The notes beneath the pieces are model-generated. The model did not search any database. It had not been told where the DNA came from and saw only the letters and a program-made list of their open reading frames with translations. A stretch of DNA of 5,084 bases from Cocleimonas sp. (GTDB taxonomy: Bacteria > Pseudomonadota > Gammaproteobacteria > Thiotrichales > Thiotrichaceae): positions 1 through 5,084 of the forward strand of contig JAGLDQ010000182.1 of NCBI GenBank assembly GCA_023145535.1. The letters run 5' to 3'. The position numbers were made by a program, and so were the translations under genes. Shown here piece after piece: positions 1-4,739 of this stretch. Within the stretch, counting starts at the first letter, position 1. Each line of letters opens with the position of its first letter.

Positions 1-147
1 GATCTTGGTATGGAAGCTATTTATGAGTTTGAAATTAAAGAGATGCCAGTTACGGTTGCGGTTGATACAAAAGGGGTTTCAGTGCATCAGATAGGGCCAC
101 AGAAATGGCAAAAAATTATTCAAAAAAATAAGATGAAAGATCTGTAA
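1..147 (+). CDS. C-terminal fragment of a probable thioredoxin-fold (TlpA/redoxin-like) protein
   Basis: The frame is open from base 1 to a TAA at 145-147 and gives 48 residues; the start and any CXXC active site lie outside the window. What can be seen is an aromatic/hydrophobic strand (YEFEIKEMP), a Met-Pro at fragment residues 15-16, a following strand (VTVAVD), a turn (TKG), another strand (VSVHQIG) and a lysine-rich terminal helix. This order (cis-Pro strand, hairpin with D-x-x-G, Gly, final helix with Trp) is the usual C-terminal half of thioredoxin/TlpA/ResA-type proteins, where the cis-proline faces the redox cysteines. The family call is inferred from this short tail; a periplasmic thiol-disulfide or cytochrome-maturation role is possible but cannot be tested here. 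It could also be an unrelated alpha/beta protein. No strong terminator follows it. Confidence 0.5.
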   Translation, partial: DLGMEAIYEFEIKEMPVTVAVDTKGVSVHQIGPQKWQKIIQKNKMKDL

Positions 148-157
148 TCATTTAGAG

Positions 158-192
158 TATACCTCGCTGGAAGGGAGCAATAATGAGGTATA
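158..192 (+). repeat. Inverted repeat in the leader upstream of the repeat protein
   Basis: TATACCTC at 158-165 pairs perfectly with GAGGTATA at 185-192 across a 19-nt loop. No T-run follows, so it is not a standard intrinsic terminator for the upstream gene. The loop holds the AAGGGAG Shine-Dalgarno of the candidate leader peptide, and the right arm begins at the last base of its ATG. It could be an operator or an RNA structure affecting translation; eight base pairs is near the level expected by chance. Confidence 0.3.
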
Positions 193-239
193 GAATGTTG
201 TCCATAGGAAAGCGACGAATGGGCTTCCTTGCTCTGTAA
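183..239 (+). CDS. Candidate 18-residue leader peptide
   Basis: ATG at 183 is preceded by AAGGGAG (171-177) with a 5-nt gap, one of the best ribosome binding sites in the window. The frame runs 18 codons to TAA at 237-239, ending 28 bp before the next gene. The peptide is very basic in its first two thirds (MRYRMLSIGKRR) and ends hydrophobic (MGFLAL). No run of one amino acid suggests classical attenuation, and no terminator lies between it and the next gene. It may be a translated leader controlling the downstream exported protein, or a chance ORF behind a purine-rich stretch. The good Shine-Dalgarno is the only support. Confidence 0.3.
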   Translation: MRYRMLSIGKRRMGFLAL

Positions 240-267
240 ATTAAAATAATCAACTCTAGGAATTACT

Positions 268-1500
268 ATGAAAAAAATACTAACGGGTTTTGCTTTAGTG
301 GCGACATTGCCTCTTTATGCGGATACTGCTCCACAAGTTCCTGCTCAAATGCCTCAAATGCAAGCACCAGCGATGCAAATGCCGCAAATGCGTATGCCAA
401 ATATGAATCCTCAACACCTTGGTAATAATGGCTCAAATTGGTCGATGCCTAATATGGGAAATGGCAAAGGCATGTCGATGCCGAATATGAACTGGGGTAA
501 TGGTGCTGGCAATGGTTCAAACTGGGGTATGCCAAACATGGGTGGCGGCAAAGGCACAAACTGGTCAATGCCCAATATGGGGAATGGTAACGGTACAGGC
601 ATGTCGATGCCGAATATGGGGAATGGTAATGGCACAGCCATGTCGATGCCCAATATGAACTGGGCTAATGGCGGCGGCAATGGTTCAAATTGGAAGATGC
701 CCAATATGAATTGGGGAAATAACAGCAACCCCTATAATCGTGGCACAGCAATGACAATGCCGAATTGGGGTAATAATGCAGGTGGTTGGAATAGACCGCC
801 AATGGGTTATGCACCGATGTATATGGCCGTACCGTATTCTTCACAAATGCCAATGATGCAACCTCCACAGCCACGAAGAATGATCGCACCTACGCAACCG
901 ATGGTTTCTCCCTATCAAACGAATGGAGCAGCTCAACAAGCACCGAGTGTACAACAAACAGCAACGCCTACACCTGAGAAGCAACCCTCAGCGGCTGATA
1001 TTGTTAAGCAAAAAGTAGAGGAGATGCAGCGGTTGAATCAGATCATTTTACAAAAACTAATGGGTGAAGATCAGCAGAAAGAGAAAAAGGCAGAAGCACA
1101 GGATAAAGTCGAAGCAAAAGCAGATGCGCCTGTTGTTGCTGAGCAACAAGCGGCAGAAGTAGCCTCTGAAAAAAAGCCATCTGCAACGGATTTTGTGAAG
1201 CAAAAAGTTCAGGAAATGCAGCAAATGAATGAAGCGATTTCTAGTAAGCTTTCCTCTGGAAGCGAGGACAATACTAAGCAAGAAGCCGTTAAGGTTGAAA
1301 CAAAGGTTGATGCTCCTGTTGTCGCAGAGCAAAAAGCAGCCGAAAAACCAGCTGAAACCGCAGAAAAAGAGCCATCGGCAACGGATGTTGTGAAGCAAAA
1401 AATACAAGAAATGAAAGACCTAACAGCTGATATTGCTAAAAAAGTGACAGGGGGCGATAAGGAGGAAGTGAAAGCTGAAGTTCCTGCTGCTGCTCAGTAG
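268..1500 (+). CDS. Exported Met/Asn/Gly-rich repeat protein with three C-terminal coiled-coil repeats, function unknown
   Basis: This 410-residue protein belongs to no family I can name with confidence. The start is supported by AGGA at 258-261, six bases before the ATG, and by an immediate signal peptide: MKK, a hydrophobic core, and LYA before Asp19, a plausible signal peptidase I site after Ala18. There is no lipobox Cys, and the mature protein has no Cys or further membrane segment. Residues 19-47 are Met/Pro/Gln-rich. Residues 43-175 carry eight MPNM motifs and one MPNW, separated by Gly/Asn/Trp-rich spacers. Residues 176-239 are Pro/Met/Gln-rich. Residues 240-410 are three repeats starting PSA-x-D, each with a short amphipathic helix and a Lys/Glu/Ala-rich linker. 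A periplasmic or extracellular structural protein is most likely. The Gly/Asn/Trp composition with a signal peptide recalls sulfur-globule coat proteins of sulfur-oxidising gammaproteobacteria, and the methionines could bind Cu(I); both are hypotheses. It appears to be transcribed alone. Confidence 0.85.
   Translation: MKKILTGFALVATLPLYADTAPQVPAQMPQMQAPAMQMPQMRMPNMNPQHLGNNGSNWSMPNMGNGKGMSMPNMNWGNGAGNGSNWGMPNMGGGKGTNWSMPNMGNGNGTGMSMPNMGNGNGTAMSMPNMNWANGGGNGSNWKMPNMNWGNNSNPYNRGTAMTMPNWGNNAGGWNRPPMGYAPMYMAVPYSSQMPMMQPPQPRRMIAPTQPMVSPYQTNGAAQQAPSVQQTATPTPEKQPSAADIVKQKVEEMQRLNQIILQKLMGEDQQKEKKAEAQDKVEAKADAPVVAEQQAAEVASEKKPSATDFVKQKVQEMQQMNEAISSKLSSGSEDNTKQEAVKVETKVDAPVVAEQKAAEKPAETAEKEPSATDVVKQKIQEMKDLTADIAKKVTGGDKEEVKAEVPAAAQ
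394..768 (+). repeat. MPNM-motif repeat region in the coding sequence
   Basis: MPNM occurs at protein residues 43, 60, 71, 88, 101, 114, 127 and 144, with MPNW at 164. Spacings are 17, 11, 17, 13, 13, 13, 17 and 20 residues. The spacers are made of a few words (GNGNGT, NWGNG, GNGSNW, KGMSM), giving a patchwork of near-identical 33-51 bp DNA units. Codons vary between copies (ccg/cca/cct/ccc for Pro, aat/aac for Asn), so the array is not a very recent expansion. Unequal crossing-over could still change copy number between strains. Confidence 0.9.
985..1497 (+). repeat. Three tandem 64-65-residue repeats in the C-terminal half
   Basis: The repeats begin at protein residues 240, 304 and 369 (bases 985, 1177 and 1372), each with PSA-[AT]-D-x-VKQK-[VI]-x-EM. 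Repeats 1 and 2 continue through a charged linker to a shared DAPVVAEQ-x-AAE block; repeat 3 is cut to 42 residues and ends VPAAAQ. In each unit hydrophobic residues follow 4-3-4-3-4 spacing (246/250/253/257/260/264 in unit 1), giving a short coiled coil with Asn, Asn or Thr at the fourth core position. The linkers are rich in Lys, Glu and Ala and are probably extended. Confidence 0.85.
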
Positions 1501-1530
1501 TATGTCGTGACAGAGAGATAAAATCACAGA

Positions 1531-1567
1531 GTACACGGAAGATGATCTATTCTTTTCTGTGTATTTT
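1531..1567 (+). terminator. Probable intrinsic terminator of the repeat-protein gene
   Basis: Bases 1532-1542 pair with 1553-1563 in an 11-bp stem (TACACGGAAGA with TTTTCTGTGTA) containing two G-U pairs, with a 10-nt loop, followed by TTTT at 1564-1567. It starts 31 bp after the stop codon. The stem is AT-rich and the T-run short, so termination may be partial and some readthrough into the gyrA leader is possible. Confidence 0.45.
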
Positions 1568-1662
1568 GTGGCGCATTACGTCATGATAAAAACAGTGTTT
1601 AGATGCATCGATACGTTCAATAATAAACCATTATTTTCCCGTACTAATCCCTCTTTTTTGCC

Positions 1663-1700
1663 TTGTTGCAAAAGCCCTTCTATTGTTGCACATTCGCAAC
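1663..1700. promoter_or_regulatory. Spaced TTGTTGCA repeats upstream of the gyrA promoter, possible operator
   Basis: TTGTTGCA occurs at 1663-1670 and again at 1683-1690, exactly 20 bp apart, about two helical turns. The second copy also forms an inverted repeat with downstream GCAAC (GTTGC at 1685-1689, GCAAC at 1696-1700). The block ends 31 bp before the -10 hexamer, so a bound protein would sit over or just upstream of the -35 region. TTGCAC at 1686-1691 could alternatively be the -35 of a second, weaker promoter. No known regulator motif was recognised. Confidence 0.3.
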
Positions 1701-1727
1701 CTAAAATTATCTAAAACCCCCTGTATA

Positions 1728-1736
1728 TGTTATAAT
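1728..1736 (+). promoter_or_regulatory. gyrA promoter, extended -10 type
   Basis: TGT directly followed by a perfect TATAAT (1731-1736) makes a consensus extended -10 element. The sequence 17 bp upstream (TATCTA, 1708-1713) is a poor -35, as expected when an extended -10 compensates. Transcription would start near 1742-1744, giving a leader of about 68 nt before the gyrA ATG. The discriminator after the -10 is GC-rich (TACGCGC). Gyrase promoters in other gammaproteobacteria respond to DNA relaxation through the -10 and start region; that this one does is inference. Confidence 0.65.
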
Positions 1737-1754
1737 TACGCGCTTAAATATACC

Positions 1755-1788
1755 AAGGAAGAAAACCTTAGTAAGGTGTAATTTCCTT
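1755..1788 (+). other. Hairpin in the gyrA 5' leader
   Basis: AAGGAA (1755-1760) pairs with TTCCTT (1783-1788), and inside it ACCTT (1765-1769) pairs with AAGGT (1773-1777) around an AGT loop, with a 4/5-nt internal loop between the stems. Both left-side purine stretches look like Shine-Dalgarno sequences but are 33 or more bases from the ATG, too far to serve gyrA. The region just before the ATG has no clear Shine-Dalgarno. A role in mRNA stability or translation control is possible; the helices are short. Confidence 0.35.
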
Positions 1789-1810
1789 CTTCAATCGGCG
1801 TAATAAAACT

Positions 1811-4393
1811 ATGGCAGAATTTGTAGGGGAAATAACCCCAATTAATCTTGAAGATGAGATGCGTAAATCCTATTTGGAGTACGCGATGAGTGTAATCGTC
1901 GGACGTGCATTGCCTGATGTTCGAGATGGTCTCAAGCCTGTTCATCGTCGGGTTTTATTTGCGATGAGTGATCTGGGGAATGACTGGAATAAGCCTTATA
2001 AAAAGTCGGCGCGTATTGTGGGTGATGTCATCGGTAAATATCATCCACATGGCGATACGGCTGTTTATGATACGATGGTTCGTATGGCGCAGCCTTTTTC
2101 ATTGCGTTATATGCTGATTGATGGTCAAGGTAACTTCGGTTCGGTCGATGGTGATTCACCCGCTGCGATGCGTTATACCGAAGTGAGAATGTCGAAAATC
2201 GCGCATCATCTTCAAGCAGACATTGAAAAAGAAACCGTCGATTTTATTGATAACTATGATGGTTCGGAGTCGGAGCCGTCGGTTTTCCCCACTCGCTTGC
2301 CTAATTTGCTTATTAACGGCTCATCAGGCATTGCCGTTGGTATGGCAACCAATATTCCTCCCCACAACCTAACAGAAGTGGTTAACGCTTGTATTGCTCT
2401 GGTTGATGATGATTCATTAGATATTGCTGATTTAATGGAGTATTTGCCAGGGCCAGACTTTCCAACAGCGGGCATTATTAATGGCGCGCAAGGGATCAAA
2501 CAAGCGTATAACACAGGGCGAGGTAGTATAAAAGTTCGTGCTGTTGCAGCGGTAGAAATTGATAAGAAAGGACGTGAAAAAGTCATTGTCACTGAATTGC
2601 CTTATCAAGTGAATAAATTACGTTTAATCGAAAAAATTGCCCTACTAGTCAAAGAGAAAAAAATAGAGGGTATTTCAGCGCTGCGCGATGAGTCAGATAA
2701 AGACGGTATGCGTATGGTGGTTGAAGTCAAGCGTGGCGAATCTGGCGAAGTGGTCTTGAATAACCTCTATAAGCAGACGCAAATGCAAAGCTCTTTTGGC
2801 ATCAATATGATTGCTATTGATCATGGTCAACCAAAGTTACTCAATTTAAAACAAATTCTTGAAGCCTTTTTGCGCCATCGTCGCGAAGTCGTTACGCGTA
2901 GAACCATCTTTTTATTACGTAAAGCCAGAGCCAGAGCGCATATTTTAGAAGGTCTAGCCGTTGCATTGGGTAGTATTGATGGGGTTATTTCTTTAGTTAA
3001 ATCTTCAGCAAATCCTACGGAGGCGCGTGCGGGATTATTAGCACGAGCATGGAATGCCGAGATCGTATTAGAAATGTTACAAAGCGGTGATGCAGACACG
3101 GCAAAACCAGAAGACCTGCCCAGCCATTATGGTTTAAAAGATGATGGCTATTGGCTATCAGAGATTCAGGTTAAAGCTATACTGGATATGCAATTACATC
3201 GTCTTACGGGTTTGGAAAAAGATAAAATCCTCAGCGAATATCGTGAGATTTTAGAGCGTATTATCGATTTGTTGGATATTTTGAGTCGTCCAGAACGTTT
3301 GATGCAAGTTATTCGTGATGAATTATTAGAAATCATTGAGCTATTTGGTGATGAGCGTCGCACGGTTATTAATGTGATTGGTGAAGATCTGGTTGATATA
3401 GATTTGATCCCAGAAGAAGATGTGGTTGTGACGCTCTCTCATGCAGGTTATGTGAAAGCGCAACTATTAGATACCTATAAAGCACAAAATCGGGGGGGGC
3501 GAGGTAAGACGGCGACTAAAATGAAAGATGAGGACTTTGTCGAAAAGCTCTTTGTTGCCAGTACGCACGATACCTTGCTGTGTTTCTCTAGCCGTGGTTA
3601 TTTATATTGGTTGCAGGTTTATCAAATCCCGATGGGAAGCCGTACGGCGCGAGGTCGTCCCTTTGTTAATTTATTACCATTGCAAGAAGGTGAGAGTATT
3701 CAGGCGGTGTTGCCCATTCGTGAGTATGAAGATGATAAATTTATCTTTATGGCAACGCAAAATGGCACGGTGAAGAAAACAGCGCTTAAAGCATTTTCTA
3801 AACAACGCTCTAATGGTTTGATTGCGATTAAGCTAAAAGATGATAATGAGTTGGTCGATGTGGCTATAACCAATGGTGATGATGAGGTGATGATGTTTAC
3901 CTCTGCGGGTAAAGCCATTCACTTCCATGAAAAAGATGTACGCACGATGGGGCGTACTGCCGCAGGGGTACGTGGTATCAAAGTCGACAAAGATACCAAA
4001 GTTAATGCATTGATTATTGTTGGCGAAGGCAAAGTGCTTATGGCAACTGAAAACGGTTTTGGCAAGCGGACTGATGTTGATCAATTTTCATTACAAAAAC
4101 GAGGGGGCATGGGGGTTATCGCAATCCAGACTTCTGATCGAAATGGTCAGGCTATTGGAGCAGTGAGAGTTACGCGTGATGATGAGATTATGCTGATAAC
4201 GAGTGGTGGCATATTAGTTAGAACCCCTGTAGAAAATATCTCGGTTAGTAGTCGTAATACACAAGGTGTCACCTTAATCAAACTGGGTCAAGGTGAGTCG
4301 TTAGTGCAAGTTGCTCCTATCGAAAATATGGAGGGTGATGAAGTTGTGGATGGCGAAGAAGAGAGTGATGCAAAAGATGATGGCGAAGCGTAA
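1811..4393 (+). CDS. gyrA: DNA gyrase subunit A
   Basis: Encodes an 860-residue GyrA (E. coli 875), the DNA cleavage-rejoining subunit that with GyrB introduces negative supercoils using ATP. The N-terminus aligns without gaps to E. coli (EITP-x-N, then YAMSVIVGRALPDVRDGLKP), which fixes the start although no good Shine-Dalgarno precedes it. Catalytic Tyr122 lies in MRYTE; the paired Arg121 and DNA-intercalating Ile174 (GSSGIAVG) are present. In the quinolone-resistance region residue 83 is Thr and residue 87 is Asp. Thr83 is the wild-type state in Pseudomonas aeruginosa, so this is not evidence of resistance. Winged-helix, tower and coiled-coil parts fill about 1-525 and the DNA-wrapping beta-pinwheel about 535-835. 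The GyrA box at 559-565 is QNRGGRG rather than QRRGGKG; it identifies gyrase and not ParC. Residues 838-860 form an acidic tail. It appears monocistronic, with its own promoter and terminator. Confidence 0.98.
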   Translation: MAEFVGEITPINLEDEMRKSYLEYAMSVIVGRALPDVRDGLKPVHRRVLFAMSDLGNDWNKPYKKSARIVGDVIGKYHPHGDTAVYDTMVRMAQPFSLRYMLIDGQGNFGSVDGDSPAAMRYTEVRMSKIAHHLQADIEKETVDFIDNYDGSESEPSVFPTRLPNLLINGSSGIAVGMATNIPPHNLTEVVNACIALVDDDSLDIADLMEYLPGPDFPTAGIINGAQGIKQAYNTGRGSIKVRAVAAVEIDKKGREKVIVTELPYQVNKLRLIEKIALLVKEKKIEGISALRDESDKDGMRMVVEVKRGESGEVVLNNLYKQTQMQSSFGINMIAIDHGQPKLLNLKQILEAFLRHRREVVTRRTIFLLRKARARAHILEGLAVALGSIDGVISLVKSSANPTEARAGLLARAWNAEIVLEMLQSGDADTAKPEDLPSHYGLKDDGYWLSEIQVKAILDMQLHRLTGLEKDKILSEYREILERIIDLLDILSRPERLMQVIRDELLEIIELFGDERRTVINVIGEDLVDIDLIPEEDVVVTLSHAGYVKAQLLDTYKAQNRGGRGKTATKMKDEDFVEKLFVASTHDTLLCFSSRGYLYWLQVYQIPMGSRTARGRPFVNLLPLQEGESIQAVLPIREYEDDKFIFMATQNGTVKKTALKAFSKQRSNGLIAIKLKDDNELVDVAITNGDDEVMMFTSAGKAIHFHEKDVRTMGRTAAGVRGIKVDKDTKVNALIIVGEGKVLMATENGFGKRTDVDQFSLQKRGGMGVIAIQTSDRNGQAIGAVRVTRDDEIMLITSGGILVRTPVENISVSSRNTQGVTLIKLGQGESLVQVAPIENMEGDEVVDGEEESDAKDDGEA
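3492..3499 (+). repeat. Run of eight G within the GyrA-box codons
   Basis: Codons 561-563 (CGG GGG GGG) and the neighbouring CGA produce an uninterrupted G8 between C3491 and C3500. Loss of one G would add a short altered tail and stop at the TGA at 3522-3524; gain of one G would stop at the TAA at 3505-3507. Either product would keep the cleavage domain and lose almost the whole pinwheel. The sequence given is in frame. Confidence 0.9.
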
Positions 4394-4421
4394 GGAGTAG
4401 CAATAGAATACATAAGTTATC

Positions 4422-4454
4422 GTTAGTGCAGCGAATGCGGCTGTACTAACTTTT
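4422..4454 (+). terminator. Intrinsic terminator of gyrA
   Basis: GTTAGTGCAGC (4422-4432) pairs with GCTGTACTAAC (4440-4450) in an 11-bp stem with one G-U pair and a 7-nt loop, followed directly by TTTT (4451-4454). It starts 28 bp after the gyrA stop. The T-run lies on the plus-strand side only, so it serves gyrA and not rho. Confidence 0.65.
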
Positions 4455-4553
4455 CATGTTGTAGCAGTAATACTAAGAAATGTGCATGAAGCAACTTTCC
4501 AATCTCTAATTTGCACTCAAGGGAGTAGCCACCTTTTTATCTCAGTTTAGATG

Positions 4554-4594
4554 ATCTTACTCATTGCGTCGAGTGATTATGCAATGAGTAAGAT
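4554..4594. repeat. Perfect 14-bp inverted repeat
   Basis: ATCTTACTCATTGC (4554-4567) and GCAATGAGTAAGAT (4581-4594) are perfect reverse complements around a 13-nt loop. Neither strand has a T-run after it, so it is not a normal intrinsic terminator. The right arm contains the ATG (4584-4586) of the candidate small membrane protein, which would be buried in the stem in plus-strand RNA. It could be a translation-control hairpin, a protein-binding palindrome, or an RNA 3'-end stabiliser for either convergent gene. Confidence 0.7.
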
Positions 4595-4721
4595 TCATTC
4601 AACTGGGGATAAAAATTCTTGGGTTGGTATTCTTCGGAACGTTATTCTGTGCATATTTCTAAGTACTAGCATTGCTGTTCTAGTGCTTATGAACACTTCT
4701 TTAGAAAAGAAGCCTCAATAG
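4584..4721 (+). CDS. Candidate 45-residue single-pass membrane protein
   Basis: ATG at 4584 opens 45 codons to TAG at 4719-4721. The peptide has a polar basic start (MSKIHSTGDKNSW, then Arg18), a continuous hydrophobic stretch at about residues 20-36 (VILCIF, SIAVLVLM) and a polar charged tail (NTSLEKKPQ), the usual shape of a small inner-membrane protein with a cytoplasmic N-terminus. An in-frame ATG at 4551, just after a stop, would give 56 residues. Neither start has a good Shine-Dalgarno; GAG at 4571-4573 is the nearest weak match for 4584. A poor promoter (TTGCAC at 4511, TTTTAT at 4535) may lie upstream, otherwise expression needs readthrough from gyrA. The stop is 18 bp from the end of rho on the other strand. 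No homologue is recognised. The hydrophobic pattern favours a protein, but the hairpins across it leave open a structured RNA or a chance ORF. Confidence 0.35.
   Translation: MSKIHSTGDKNSWVGILRNVILCIFLSTSIAVLVLMNTSLEKKPQ
4660..4689. repeat. 10-bp inverted repeat between gyrA and rho
   Basis: TAAGTACTAG (4660-4669) pairs with CTAGTGCTTA (4680-4689), with one T-G wobble, around a 10-nt loop. It lies inside the candidate small ORF. Read on the minus strand it falls in the rho 3' untranslated region about 50 nt after the stop, but lacks a following T-run. Confidence 0.45.
4696..4712. repeat. 7-bp inverted repeat just downstream of rho
   Basis: CTTCTTT (4696-4702) and AAAGAAG (4706-4712) are perfect reverse complements around a 3-nt loop. 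On the minus strand this is the first hairpin after the rho stop, 27 nt away, and is preceded by GGC, but it is followed by TGTTC and not a T-run. It could be a weak rho terminator or mRNA 3'-end structure. No better rho terminator is visible. Confidence 0.3.
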
Positions 4722-4739
4722 GTAATGATATTATTAAAA

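Noticed and set aside
411..728. 105-codon open frame on the minus strand opposite the MPNM repeats, with its own periodic FGI/PLPFP pattern
   Set aside because: It is the antisense reading of a repetitive coding sequence; repeating units free of stops on one strand also give a stop-free, periodic frame on the other. The sense frame has a signal peptide and Shine-Dalgarno.
1057..1407. 116-codon minus-strand frame opposite the C-terminal repeats
   Set aside because: It is an antisense shadow: Lys/Glu/Ala-rich sense codons read backwards as Phe/Leu/Cys. It has no independent support.
1576..1710. Minus-strand open stretch of 44 codons upstream of gyrA with protein-like composition (contains GLLQQGKKEGLV)
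   Set aside because: It is preceded by a stop with no ATG until late, short enough to occur by chance in this DNA, and overlaps the gyrA promoter repeats. I considered a gene relic but recognise no family; a blastx of 1576-1710 would settle it.
1583..1714. 43-codon plus-strand ORF between the repeat protein and gyrA
   Set aside because: No Shine-Dalgarno, a composition rich in Cys, Pro and Ser without domain character, and overlap with the region upstream of the gyrA promoter.
2057..2073. Thr at GyrA position 83 as a possible quinolone-resistance change
   Set aside because: Thr83 is wild type in other gammaproteobacteria such as Pseudomonas aeruginosa, and Asp87 is intact. Known resistance changes here are to bulky or uncharged residues.
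3528..3773. 81-codon ORF in the +1 frame inside gyrA
   Set aside because: It lies wholly within the conserved pinwheel coding sequence. A one-base deletion at the G8 run enters this frame but meets a TGA at 3522 before the ORF starts, so it would not be translated as a fusion.
4433..4550. Stop-free minus-strand stretch between gyrA and rho suggesting a gene remnant
   Set aside because: About 38 codons without a start or Shine-Dalgarno and with no recognised motif, overlapping the gyrA terminator. This is consistent with chance.
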